Positions 1 to 8,109 of a DNA stretch of 64,000 bases are shown piece after piece. A program made the translations under genes and the position numbers. The DNA lies in contig NZ_CCXK01000015.1 of NCBI RefSeq assembly GCF_000821305.1, forward strand, positions 250,528 through 314,527. The letters run 5' to 3'. Under the pieces are notes generated by a model, which saw only the letters and a list, made by a program, of their open reading frames with translations, searched no databases and was not told where the DNA came from. The stretch comes from Clostridium culturomicium. GTDB lineage: Bacteria > Bacillota > Clostridia > Clostridiales > Clostridiaceae. Numbering within the stretch: the stretch's first letter is position 1; every line of letters begins with the position of its first letter.

Positions 1-468
1 AGCCTGTAATATTGCTCTTTCACTAGGACCACCGAATCCCCCGTAAACTTTACCTTCAAAGTCTTTAACAGTCTCAATATTCTTCTCCTTTGGAGATGCA
101 AAACCTGATGTATTATGTTGTATAATTGCTGCTATAGCTTTCACTGGTAATGGCTCATCGGAAGTTTTAGCATAGGTTAAATCTTCTTGATAGCTTACTG
201 CAAAATCTCCTTTTCCTGCAGATATTAACTGTAATGATGACCCTTCTGAAGGCTGAATTATTTCAACATCAAGACCTAAGTCCTCATAATACCCTAATTC
301 CTTTGCAACGTAAAACCCTGTATGATTTGTATTTGGTGTCCAATCTAAAATTACCCTTACTTTTTCAAGTCCATTTTCTTCAGCCTTATCCTGTTTTGTA
401 CCACATCCACTTAAAAATAAAACTGAACTTAATCCAAGTGCAACTAATGCTGCTAATTTCTTTTTCAT
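1..468 (-). CDS. ABC transporter substrate-binding lipoprotein, thiamine precursor type (ThiY-like), partial
   Basis: The gene runs off the window, so only the first 156 residues are visible. They start with a lipoprotein signal ending in the lipobox LSGCG, followed by VRVILDWTPNTNHTGFYVA, a hallmark of the NMT1/THI5-like family that binds the thiamine pyrimidine precursor HMP or related compounds. The product should be a lipid-anchored receptor outside the membrane that hands ligand to the permease encoded just upstream. A TPP riboswitch leads the pair, which supports a thiamine-precursor substrate rather than the sulfonates or nitrate bound by related proteins. The 5' untranslated gap (469-582) contains part of a dispersed repeat. 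Substrate is inferred, not seen. Confidence 0.85.
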   Translation of the reverse strand, partial: MKKKLAALVALGLSSVLFLSGCGTKQDKAEENGLEKVRVILDWTPNTNHTGFYVAKELGYYEDLGLDVEIIQPSEGSSLQLISAGKGDFAVSYQEDLTYAKTSDEPLPVKAIAAIIQHNTSGFASPKEKNIETVKDFEGKVYGGFGGPSERAILQA

Positions 469-529
469 TATCTTAATCCCCTTTGCTCTTTAGTATTTTT
501 AATGAAACTCTTTCTAATATTTTTCGAAA

Positions 530-587
530 TAATGCTCTACTAAGTAAGTTCGAACATCCAAACCATATATTTAGATTCTCCCTTAAC
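530..587 (+). repeat. Partial copy (B) of a dispersed hairpin repeat
   Basis: About 58 bases resemble the copies at 31286-31387 and 60637-60735. Exact shared blocks with the first include GTAAGTTCGA and ATTTAGA followed by TCTC and CTTAA. This copy is shorter and more diverged, and its end overlaps the last codons of the neighbouring permease gene. It lies between two co-transcribed transporter genes. Confidence 0.45.
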
Positions 588-1359
588 TATTGCTTACTTT
601 ATTTTCCCTATTCCAAGGTGTACATAATTTCTCACTGATTCCAATAACATAGAAAATTATCATACTCATTAATACAATAACCACAATTGCTGCAAACATC
701 TTATCTAAAGCATATGTACTTCTTGCTCTTGTCATATATACTCCAAGCCCTTTATCTCCTCCGAGCCACTCTCCAATTACCGCCCCCATAATGCTGTAGG
801 TTGCTGCAATTCTAAGTCCCGAAAAGAAATTTATTATTCCATAAGGAAGTTTCAAATGGAAGAACCTCTTTAATTTGGATGCCCCCATTAATTTAAAATG
901 ATTTATTAAATCTTTATCTACATTTTCCAATCCATCAGAAATACTGATTACAATTGGGAAAAAACAAACAATAACAACTACAATTATTTTTGGAAGTGCC
1001 CCAAAGCCAAACCAAATAATAAATAATGGTGCCAATGCAATTACAGGAACCGTTTGGGATACAATAAATACTGGATATACAGCCTTCTTTACCATTGGCA
1101 TTAAATCCATGACTATTGCTAAAATAAGTGCTAAAGCAACCGCTATGCTAAATCCTACAACACTTTCATATAGTGTTGCCATTATATGAGGTACCATTGC
1201 ATTAAAATCCATGACTAAAGCTAAAGCAATATCACTAGGTGCAGGCATTATATATTTTTGTATGCCTCCAAGATTTATTACCAGTTCCCATATGACAAGT
1301 AAGGCAGCCATAAATAATATTGGCAGGCTTATATCTAAAATCGATTTAGATTTCTTCAT
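583..1359 (-). CDS. ABC transporter permease, thiamine precursor type (ThiX-like)
   Basis: This integral membrane protein of 258 residues has about six hydrophobic segments and the BPD_transp_1 fold. The cytoplasmic EAA loop is visible as MGASKLKRFFHLKLPYG, where the ATPase docks. The start is set by AGGAGG eight bases before the ATG at 1359; an in-frame codon further upstream would place that ribosome site inside the coding region. It is the first gene after the TPP riboswitch and its terminator, and is followed by the substrate-binding lipoprotein, so the two form one transcription unit. The ATPase is presumably beyond the window edge. The family also imports sulfonates and nitrate; the riboswitch decides for a thiamine precursor. 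Confidence 0.85.
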   Translation of the reverse strand: MKKSKSILDISLPILFMAALLVIWELVINLGGIQKYIMPAPSDIALALVMDFNAMVPHIMATLYESVVGFSIAVALALILAIVMDLMPMVKKAVYPVFIVSQTVPVIALAPLFIIWFGFGALPKIIVVVIVCFFPIVISISDGLENVDKDLINHFKLMGASKLKRFFHLKLPYGIINFFSGLRIAATYSIMGAVIGEWLGGDKGLGVYMTRARSTYALDKMFAAIVVIVLMSMIIFYVIGISEKLCTPWNRENKVSNS

Positions 1360-1390
1360 TAGTTTTCCTCCTTTCCTCATTTATCATAAA

Positions 1391-1431
1391 TAAAAAAACG
1401 TATAGCTTCCCTTCATTGAAAACTATACGTT
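1391..1431 (-). terminator. Intrinsic terminator of the TPP riboswitch
   Basis: A 9 bp stem (AACGTATAG with CTATACGTT) is followed on the minus strand by a run of seven T. It lies between the TPP aptamer and the permease start, so it is the expected expression platform: TPP binding favours termination. Confidence 0.85.
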
Positions 1432-1465
1432 AGATAATTCTTAAATAATCTATATATCTACTTAA

Positions 1466-1549
1466 TATCTTCCTACGCTGGTATTATCCAAATCAGGTAC
1501 TATGGGTCGAAATCATCATTTCCTCTCAGGCAAAACGCCTCCCCAGATA
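1466..1549 (-). promoter_or_regulatory. TPP riboswitch (THI element)
   Basis: On the minus strand the aptamer shows the conserved pyrimidine-sensor motif CCTGAGA and the downstream block ACCTGATTTGGATAATACCA followed by GCGTAGG. The closing P1 stem is TATCT with AGATA. The order and spacing match the THI-box consensus. It precedes a terminator and the thiXY-like transporter genes, so it should switch transporter transcription off when thiamine pyrophosphate is plentiful. Confidence 0.95.
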
Positions 1550-1578
1550 AATTTACTATGAAATTAATTATTAATTTC

Positions 1579-1608
1579 ATAGTAATGGACAATTCCCCAT
1601 TTTGTCAA
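1579..1608 (-). promoter_or_regulatory. Sigma-A promoter of the thiamine transporter operon
   Basis: TTGACA (1603-1608) and TACTAT (1579-1584) are separated by 18 bp on the minus strand, with a start expected near 1572, just before the TPP aptamer. A 13 bp perfect inverted repeat (1555-1567 and 1571-1583) overlaps the -10 box and start point. Confidence 0.7.
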
Positions 1609-1612
1609 TGCT

Positions 1613-2368
1613 TTAATTTATAATCCTATGAAAGTTATTATAAATTACCTCAATAAGCTTCTGCTCTTCAATTCCTTTAATTATCGAAGCACTTTTAACA
1701 ACATTCTTTATTTCTCTTGGGTATCCATAATCTCCATTAATCCATTCAAGAGCTGTTGGCCCATCTGTCTCTACCAATAGTTTATCTAATGGAATCCTCT
1801 TTAATACTTCTTCTGTTAAATCAGAATATCCTAAGTCAACACTTATAGTAAAGTAACAGCCTAACTCTATCAGCTTATCTAAAATATCTAAAGGTCCACT
1901 GTACCAATGTATAATTGCCTTGTTGTAATTTCTAATTTTTAATGCCTCATATATTTCCTGCTCTGCATTTTTAGTATGGATTGAAACAAATTTACTTCTT
2001 TTAATCGATTCATCTAAAATAAAGTAAAATATCTCTCTTTGCTTAGAGTCTAAGCTCCTATCTTCAACCCATAAAAAATCCAAACCTATTTCTCCAATAA
2101 GCGTACTCTCCTCTATGTATGGTATTATGTCTTTTAACTCTCCAGCAAACTCAGACACACTATTAGGATGAATTCCAAAGGTAGGAATTATGTATTCACT
2201 TTGCTTTTCATATTCCTTATTTAAAATATAACTGTCCACATCCATACTATTTGCTAAAGTAATAATCTTATTATCATTTATATCACTTATAGCTTCTCCT
2301 ATATTTTCACCATAAAAGTCTAAGTGATTATGTGCATCTACGTACATATTATTTTCATTCTTTATCAT
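1613..2368 (-). CDS. TatD family metal-dependent hydrolase
   Basis: This 251-residue protein has the TatD metal-binding layout: DAHNH near the N-terminus, a glutamate in GEIGLD, histidines in SIHT and IIHW, and an aspartate in VETDGP. The family comprises cytoplasmic, metal-dependent DNA 3'-exonucleases and related amidohydrolase-fold phosphodiesterases with roles in DNA repair or degradation. Length is typical. The gene is monocistronic: it is preceded by a GGGGG ribosome site, and the promoter of the thiamine transporter begins directly after its stop codon. The physiological substrate cannot be told from sequence. An internal ATG at 2347, directly before the metal site, is a possible alternative start. 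Confidence 0.85.
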   Translation of the reverse strand: MIKNENNMYVDAHNHLDFYGENIGEAISDINDNKIITLANSMDVDSYILNKEYEKQSEYIIPTFGIHPNSVSEFAGELKDIIPYIEESTLIGEIGLDFLWVEDRSLDSKQREIFYFILDESIKRSKFVSIHTKNAEQEIYEALKIRNYNKAIIHWYSGPLDILDKLIELGCYFTISVDLGYSDLTEEVLKRIPLDKLLVETDGPTALEWINGDYGYPREIKNVVKSASIIKGIEEQKLIEVIYNNFHRIIN

Positions 2369-2713
2369 ATATGTTCATCCCCCTGATTTTTCTCAAATAT
2401 ATTAATAGCCTTATCTTTTTCTAAAATAAAAATCATATCAACCCTTTAAATGTATCAATGCTATTATATCACTTAACCTTTTCTTCTGATATTATCACCT
2501 AAAACATAAAGTTACCATTAACCATGCCATACATATTTCTAAAATTTTAAATGAAAATTATATTTAACTGTATCTTCCTTCTCTTTATTGTTAATAATAC
2601 TGATAAAATTATTACATTCATAAATAGATACTTCAGGATAACTTACAGAAAAATCTCAACAATAATTGTTTTGTACGTTGCATTTTCATATGCAAATAAC
2701 AAGGAGTGATTTA
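2369..2713. other. Intergenic region between divergent genes, no recognisable element
   Basis: This AT-rich stretch of about 345 bases separates the tatD-like gene from the divergent opine dehydrogenase-like gene. It must hold both promoters, but no convincing pair of -35 and -10 boxes, no structured RNA and no small reading frame with a ribosome site was found. Confidence 0.5.
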
Positions 2714-3832
2714 ATGAAAGTAACTATTATCGGTGCTGGTAATATTGGAACCTACCTTGCAGCTTATATATCTTTAAAGAAAGATTGCAAAGTATGGGTC
2801 TATACCTCTAAATCAAATTTCTTTAATAAAGAACTAACTCTCCTAGAAGAAGAAAAAAACTTTGAGCATCATGTTAAGTTGCACTGTGTTACCTCAGACA
2901 TAAAAGAAGCAGTCAGAAATGCTGACTACATATTAATAACTCACCCTTCATTTATAGTTGAGAATACAATTAATGAAATAACACTCCATGCAAAAAAAGG
3001 GGCCGTTATTGGTGCTATCCCTAGTTTTGGAAGTAAAGAGGAATACTATATAGATGATTTAATAAAAAAGGGCTGCATATTCTTTGGAAGTCAACGCGTA
3101 CCATCCTTAACAAGACTAATAACCTATGGTAAAGCTATTTCCTTAAAGCAAAAAAATGCATACATGAAATTAGGTGTTATTCCTCAAGAATATAACGAAA
3201 AAGTCTGCAGTGATATGACTACCCTAATAGATATACCTTGTACCCCATTTTACGATTATCTAACTTCACCTGAAATTTCATACGCTACATCACCTCACCC
3301 ATCTAAAATTTATGAAATCTTCAGTGTATATTCTGATAACATTGTATATAAAAAAATACCTCTTTTTTATGAGGAATGGGGTGATGATTCTTCTGCAATG
3401 CTTTTACAGCTAAGTGAAGACCTCAAAAAAGTATTCTTAGAATTAAAACAGCTATATGATACTAACAATAAAAATTTTGATAGCTTAAAAACTTATTTTA
3501 ATATCCAGACCCCAGAGCAATTAACTCATAAGATTAGAACTTCACCAAACTTTAATTCTCTTGATGAAACTGATAAAGGACATCATCTTGATTCCGAATC
3601 TAGCTTTTTCATAGATGACCTTCTTAACGGCCTATGCGTTCTAAAATCCTTTTCTGAAATTTTATGTCTTGAGGTTACAACTCTAGATAAAGTAATTTAT
3701 TGGGCTCAAGAACTACTTGAAAAAAATTATATTGAAAATGGATCCTTATGCGGTGAAGATATAAAACATTTAGTAACTCCTCAGACTAAAGACATAAATT
3801 CAAAAGATGATTTATTAAAAATAATACTTTGA
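2714..3832 (+). CDS. NAD(P)-dependent octopine/nopaline (opine) dehydrogenase family protein
   Basis: The N-terminus is a Rossmann nucleotide site (GAGNIGTYLAAY). The rest matches the opine dehydrogenase layout: a dinucleotide domain of about 180 residues followed by a helical C-terminal domain with a conserved histidine region. Members reductively condense an amino acid with a 2-oxo acid; related bacterial enzymes make staphylopine-type metal carriers, but no partner synthase is seen nearby. The ATG at 2714 is chosen because AAGGAG ends eight bases upstream; an earlier in-frame ATG at 2666 has none. The protein has 372 residues. It stands alone between tatD and a convergent DUF4438 gene and ends in a terminator. 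Substrates are unknown. Confidence 0.75.
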   Translation: MKVTIIGAGNIGTYLAAYISLKKDCKVWVYTSKSNFFNKELTLLEEEKNFEHHVKLHCVTSDIKEAVRNADYILITHPSFIVENTINEITLHAKKGAVIGAIPSFGSKEEYYIDDLIKKGCIFFGSQRVPSLTRLITYGKAISLKQKNAYMKLGVIPQEYNEKVCSDMTTLIDIPCTPFYDYLTSPEISYATSPHPSKIYEIFSVYSDNIVYKKIPLFYEEWGDDSSAMLLQLSEDLKKVFLELKQLYDTNNKNFDSLKTYFNIQTPEQLTHKIRTSPNFNSLDETDKGHHLDSESSFFIDDLLNGLCVLKSFSEILCLEVTTLDKVIYWAQELLEKNYIENGSLCGEDIKHLVTPQTKDINSKDDLLKIIL

Positions 3833-3838
3833 TAAAAT

Positions 3839-3884
3839 AAAATGAACTACACCTATTTTTCTATAGATGCAGTTCATTTTTTCT
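3839..3884. terminator. Bidirectional intrinsic terminator
   Basis: AATGAACT and AGTTCATT form a stem with T runs on both strands. It lies between the convergent opine dehydrogenase-like and DUF4438 genes and can serve both. Confidence 0.75.
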
Positions 3885-3947
3885 TTCAAATTGCACAGTT
3901 TATTAAATTCTAAACATTTCTCCCACTAACTACTGAATTCAAATTTC

Positions 3948-4808
3948 TTATCTAACATACTTGCCTATGTTTGCATTTTCATCAATTACAGCTTCAATAT
4001 TTGAACCTTTGCTCACCATAATTGTTGTAACTCCTGGTCCATGTCCTGCTTTAACACAATCACTATGAACAATTACTCCAACACTTACAGCTCCCTTTAA
4101 ATATCCTCTTCCATAAGAGTTATCACAGTCCTGTAATAAAACTAAATCTCCAAATTTTAATTTATCTAGACCTAATCTCTTTATTTCAGCTTCATCCCCA
4201 GTCATAATATCATAATCTCCAGTATATGCACTTGGAGATCCAATACCTGATCCCATTAAATATGGTGGAACTACTGCCACAACTGGAACCTGAAGTTTGC
4301 CATCTTTTTCTGTTATATTCATTTTCTCAAACATATCTGGATCAATACTCATTAATTGAATCTCTGGATAATCCTTCAACTTTAATCCTTGTCCATAAGC
4401 TTTAACCATAATCTTATCATCAATAGTTAATTTTTCTAAAGTAGACTGTTCAAAGCAGATTAAAACATGATCAATTCCGCCATGCATTCCAGTTACATAG
4501 CCCTTCTCTCCAGCAGCTTCCCCAGAAACAATCTTAGCTTCATTTCCAATGCAGGCAAAGGTCATTAACGCTGCATTTTCATCCTTATTTTCATTTCTTA
4601 TTGAAACTCCTGGTTCAACATGATCACCAGCCCATCCAAAGGCTGAATCCCCAATTCTCACATTATAAGATATCCCTCCTGTAGCTGGCAAAACCATTGG
4701 AATTCCATCATGGGTGATTCTATATCCCCCACCAACTGGATGATGTATTTTTCCCATAACTGACCATTTCACTACTTTATCTCTATTGGTTTTTAATTTA
4801 TTACTCAT
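3948..4808 (-). CDS. DUF4438 domain-containing protein
   Basis: The 286-residue soluble protein matches DUF4438, a family of unknown function found in clostridia and thermophiles. Recognisable stretches are the early ISYNVRIGDSAFGWAGDH and the later GDLVLLQDCDNSYGRGY. It is glycine-rich with alternating strands and has no signal peptide or membrane segment. The start at 4808 is set by AGGAGG seven bases upstream; a longer in-frame start would place this site inside the gene. The gene is monocistronic, convergent with the opine dehydrogenase-like gene and divergent from speD. No function should be assumed. Confidence 0.75.
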   Translation of the reverse strand: MSNKLKTNRDKVVKWSVMGKIHHPVGGGYRITHDGIPMVLPATGGISYNVRIGDSAFGWAGDHVEPGVSIRNENKDENAALMTFACIGNEAKIVSGEAAGEKGYVTGMHGGIDHVLICFEQSTLEKLTIDDKIMVKAYGQGLKLKDYPEIQLMSIDPDMFEKMNITEKDGKLQVPVVAVVPPYLMGSGIGSPSAYTGDYDIMTGDEAEIKRLGLDKLKFGDLVLLQDCDNSYGRGYLKGAVSVGVIVHSDCVKAGHGPGVTTIMVSKGSNIEAVIDENANIGKYVR

Positions 4809-4995
4809 GCATTTTCCTCCTAACAATTCATTTAAATTATAATTTCCTATACCTCTTTCGCTAAATGTTATTAAATTTCCTTCTATTTTTCAAACAAACT
4901 TCTTCGCTTATACAAATGGCTATTTTACTTAATTTACAAATGGTTTAAATCTATTTACATACATCTAAAACTTATATGTTTAAATAATCAAACTA

Positions 4996-5024
4996 TTGAC
5001 AATAAATCAAAAAAACTTTAAAAT
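4996..5024 (+). promoter_or_regulatory. Sigma-A promoter of speD-speE
   Basis: TTGACA (4996-5001) and TAAAAT (5019-5024) are 17 bp apart. Transcription would start near 5031, giving a leader of about 140 bases that contains an 8 bp hairpin (AAGTTTAG 5053-5060 with CTAAACTT 5066-5073) and a short reading frame. Confidence 0.75.
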
Positions 5025-5099
5025 ATTTTCTGTATTAGTAAAAGTTAACTTCAAGTTTAGTATTACTAAACTTTTGTTGAATTTTTATAAGGAGGTCTT

Positions 5100-5150
5100 A
5101 TGAGTACTGCATTTTTATTAAAAGTCTACTTATCAGTTGGATGGATGTAA
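5100..5150 (+). CDS. Short upstream reading frame (16 codons) before speD
   Basis: ATG at 5100 opens a 16-residue frame, MSTAFLLKVYLSVGWM, ending in TAA at 5148. It has its own strong ribosome site (AAGGAGG, 5089-5095) only four bases before the ATG. It sits between the speD promoter and the speD start, 23 bases from the latter, and follows a small hairpin with a T-rich tail. The placement suggests a leader peptide whose translation could tune speD expression. The peptide matches nothing I recognise. Whether it is translated is not shown by sequence alone. Confidence 0.5.
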   Translation: MSTAFLLKVYLSVGWM

Positions 5151-5173
5151 ATTAAATTTTTAGGAGGTATATT

Positions 5174-5593
5174 ATGAATATTGAACAACTAGGACGACAC
5201 ATTTTAGTAGAGTATTATAACTGCGATAAGGAGTTATTAAAAAATCATGAGGCTATTGAGGAATATATGAATCAGGCTGCCAAGGAAGCAAATGCAACCA
5301 TTGTTACCAGCTGTTTTCATAAATTCAACCCATGGGGTGTTAGTGGAGCTGTAATTATACAAGAATCCCACCTTACCATACACACCTGGCCAGAATATGG
5401 ATATGCATCAGTGGATTTATTCACCTGTGGTGACACCGTTAATCCATGGAATGGATTTAAGTATCTTGAGAAAGTTTTAGGTGCAGACAGAAGTGAATCA
5501 ACGGAAGTTTCCCGTGGACTTTTCGATAAAATTAAAACCTTTGGCAATGGCCAATATAATGATTTTGCAATAGCACACAAATTGGAGGTATAG
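5174..5593 (+). CDS. speD: S-adenosylmethionine decarboxylase proenzyme
   Basis: SpeD removes CO2 from S-adenosylmethionine to give the aminopropyl donor for spermidine. The 139-residue length is that of the short bacterial class. The self-cleavage region is plain: ESHLTIHTWPEYGYASVD, where the serine becomes the pyruvoyl cofactor and splits the chain into beta and alpha subunits; an invariant cysteine follows in LFTCG. AGGAGG eight bases before the ATG sets the start. speE follows five bases after the stop, and the pair shares one promoter and one terminator. No arginine or ornithine decarboxylase gene is in the window, so putrescine must come from elsewhere. Confidence 0.95.
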   Translation: MNIEQLGRHILVEYYNCDKELLKNHEAIEEYMNQAAKEANATIVTSCFHKFNPWGVSGAVIIQESHLTIHTWPEYGYASVDLFTCGDTVNPWNGFKYLEKVLGADRSESTEVSRGLFDKIKTFGNGQYNDFAIAHKLEV

Positions 5594-5598
5594 GAAAG

Positions 5599-6456
5599 AT
5601 GAATATGGAATTATGGTATACAGAAAATCAAACGGAGAATGTTAATTTTTCAATGAAGGTTAAAAAACATCTTTATTCTGCAGAAAGTGAGTTTCAAAAG
5701 ATAGACGTAATAGACACCTATGAATTTGGAAGAGTACTCGTTATTGACAATTGGACAATGGTAACTGAAAAAGATGAATTTATTTACCATGAAATGATTA
5801 CTCACGTAGCTTTAGCTACAAATCCTGAAATAAAAAATGTTCTTGTTATCGGTGCTGGAGATGGTGGTACCATTAGAGAGCTGACTAGATATAAAAATAT
5901 AGTAAACATAGATATGGTTGAAATAGATGAGCTTGTAGTAAAAGCTTCTATTGAACACCTACCTTTTACTTCTAACAAATTATCTGATCCAAGAGTAAAT
6001 TTATTCTTTGAGGATGGCATAAAATTTGTTGAAGACAAGAAAAACAAATACGATTTAATTATCGTTGACTCAACAGATCCATTTGGCCCAGGAGAAGGTC
6101 TATTCTCAACTGCTTTTTACACAGATTGTTACAACGCATTAACTGAAAATGGAATTCTAATTAATCAGTGTGAAAGTCCATATTACTCACATAATGCATA
6201 TGAGATGAAGAGATCTTACTCAAAGCTAAATAAATTATTTAATATTTGTAAGGCATATCAATATCACATGCCAACTTACCCTTCAGGTCATATGATTTTC
6301 GGTTTTGCATCAAAAAAATTAGATCCTGTTAAAGATTTAAATGCAGAAAACTGGAATGCTTTAGGCCTTGAAACTAAATACTATAATACAGAATTACATA
6401 AGGGTGCATTCTGTCTTCCAAATTATGTACTTGATATGTTAAATAACAACGAATAA
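5599..6456 (+). CDS. speE: Spermidine synthase (polyamine aminopropyltransferase)
   Basis: SpeE transfers the aminopropyl group from decarboxylated S-adenosylmethionine to putrescine. The protein has 285 residues, with an N-terminal beta domain (MELWYTE) and a Rossmann methyltransferase-like core. Signature sites are GAGDGG for the donor, the acidic MVEID, and DSTDPFGPGEGLF, which holds the catalytic aspartate and gate-keeping loop. It is translated directly after speD. Two ATG codons six bases apart (5599 and 5605) could start it; GGAGG at 5583 is slightly far from the first. A strong terminator follows, so the unit is just speD-speE. Confidence 0.95.
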   Translation: MNMELWYTENQTENVNFSMKVKKHLYSAESEFQKIDVIDTYEFGRVLVIDNWTMVTEKDEFIYHEMITHVALATNPEIKNVLVIGAGDGGTIRELTRYKNIVNIDMVEIDELVVKASIEHLPFTSNKLSDPRVNLFFEDGIKFVEDKKNKYDLIIVDSTDPFGPGEGLFSTAFYTDCYNALTENGILINQCESPYYSHNAYEMKRSYSKLNKLFNICKAYQYHMPTYPSGHMIFGFASKKLDPVKDLNAENWNALGLETKYYNTELHKGAFCLPNYVLDMLNNNE

Positions 6457-6468
6457 ATTTTATAAAAT

Positions 6469-6514
6469 AACTAAGGCATGGAAATCCTTAGATGCTCCAT
6501 GCCTTAGTTTTATA
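6469..6514 (+). terminator. Intrinsic terminator after speE
   Basis: A 14 bp stem (6469-6482 with 6496-6509) is followed by TTTT. It closes the speD-speE unit. Confidence 0.85.
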
Positions 6515-6662
6515 TAAAATAAATTTATTAATTACATTATCATACTTACTATTTTCTGCAGTGTAAAATCGTTTAACAATTAACACTTCATAATTGCTTT
6601 CTCTTAACTATATGTATACTATTTATAAAATTTAAAATTCAATTTTCTTAAAATTTACTCCA

Positions 6663-7811
6663 TTAAAACAAAGTTATGAAGCAAAGATATCCTATCTCTA
6701 AAATAGTATCTCCAAAGCCATCTTTAATAAACTCAACTACTGCCTCTGTATTATTTCCAATTATCCTTGAAAATGCAACAATATAATCCTTAACATCTTG
6801 AAGGTTCAAATCTTTATTCTCACTCATACTAAACTTGATAAACATAGCATATCTAACTAATAAATACTCTAGTACAATAAGTTCAAATGCAATAATCATT
6901 TCATTTAAATCGCTGCTTATGCAATTGCTTAAAATCTTTGAAACAACACACCTTTCTAAAAGTTCATCAAAATTTTTAAAATCAGACTTAAATTGATTCC
7001 AGTTTTCAGCTAATTCCTCAAGCTCAGCTTCTTCTGCAAAGTCCGAAATATCACTTAGAATCTCCTTTAAGCCTTCTACTTCTTTATAATTTTCAATTAT
7101 ATCTATAAAAAGATAATTAATTTCTTCAATAGCTCCGTCTATATCTTCTTCTAATTCATCACAATCAGCAATTACTTCTTCTACTTTTGCTCTATCTTTA
7201 TATCTTTCAATAGTATTGATAAGTGCTCCTCTTCCAAAGCTTTTATACTTTAAGAGCTCCATAAGCATTTGATATGAAACTATAAGCTTTTTATCTAAAG
7301 CTAAATCTTCTTCCTTAGTTATATTTTCAAGGCCAGATCTAATTTCATACTCTAATAAATCAATATTATTTTCTACACTACTATCCGAATTCATTGTAAG
7401 CTTACCTTGAATATTGCTAATAATCTCAACAACCTCCGGACATGAGCATGATAAAGATAGCTCTTTTTTACCACCTACTGTATTCTCTATTCTTGGAAAA
7501 CTTCTACAAGTTAAAGCTAAATTCTCTTCACCATGGTTCTTAATTATCTGGCATAATCCCATATTATCAAGAAACGGACATGCCTCATTGGTCTCCTTAT
7601 TAACGAAATACGCTTGTTTTTTACCACATTTTCTACTTTCAATGTTTTTTAATATGTACTCTTTATTACCTTTTTCACAATTCCATCTTTCATAGGTATC
7701 ATCATCTATTCCAATATCCCAACCTGCACAACATGTAAATCTACATTTTTCAGCTGTACACTTAAATTCATCATAACCTTGTATCTTTAATATCTCGTCC
7801 TTATTACTCAT
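6663..7811 (-). CDS. FliB-type flagellin lysine-N-methylase family protein
   Basis: The 382-residue protein opens with the cysteine-rich block of FliB-like methylases: CTAEKCRFTCCAGW, then CPFLDN, CQII, LTCRSFPR and LSCSCPE. This resembles a zinc- or iron-sulfur-binding YkgJ-like module, followed by a long helical part. Family members methylate lysines of flagellin. No flagellin gene is in the window, so the target is open. The start at 7811 is chosen because GGAG lies eight bases upstream; in-frame codons up to 7874 lack a ribosome site. The gene stands alone and is rich in acidic residues in its second half. Confidence 0.75.
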   Translation of the reverse strand: MSNKDEILKIQGYDEFKCTAEKCRFTCCAGWDIGIDDDTYERWNCEKGNKEYILKNIESRKCGKKQAYFVNKETNEACPFLDNMGLCQIIKNHGEENLALTCRSFPRIENTVGGKKELSLSCSCPEVVEIISNIQGKLTMNSDSSVENNIDLLEYEIRSGLENITKEEDLALDKKLIVSYQMLMELLKYKSFGRGALINTIERYKDRAKVEEVIADCDELEEDIDGAIEEINYLFIDIIENYKEVEGLKEILSDISDFAEEAELEELAENWNQFKSDFKNFDELLERCVVSKILSNCISSDLNEMIIAFELIVLEYLLVRYAMFIKFSMSENKDLNLQDVKDYIVAFSRIIGNNTEAVVEFIKDGFGDTILEIGYLCFITLF

Positions 7812-8021
7812 ACTTTTTACTCCATTTATTAATTTATTTAATTCCACTAAAACTACTTTCAGCATAGCATACATTTAAGCAAACTATAGGTCCTAACTCA
7901 TAACTTTAAACCCTTACTTTAGCACTACCTATTATACTTCTATTAATTCCTCTGAACAACTACCAACATCATAGTATAGTTTCCCTACCCTGCTGTTTGT
8001 ATATCTTTGATTATTTAATAA

Positions 8022-8053
8022 AGTAAAGAGCCTTCCAAAATTAGAAGGCTCTT
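8022..8053 (-). terminator. Intrinsic terminator after glyA
   Basis: A 10 bp stem (8026-8035 with 8044-8053) has an 8-base loop; the minus strand continues TTTACTTTATT. It lies about 60 bases after the glyA stop. Confidence 0.75.
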
Positions 8054-8109
8054 ACCTGAATATAATTAACTGTATCGTAACACTTTATAGATATCAGTTA
8101 GTATATAAA

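Noticed and set aside
5317..5580. Minus-strand frame opposite speD
   Set aside because: It is antisense to a well-supported enzyme gene and no promoter or ribosome site supports it.
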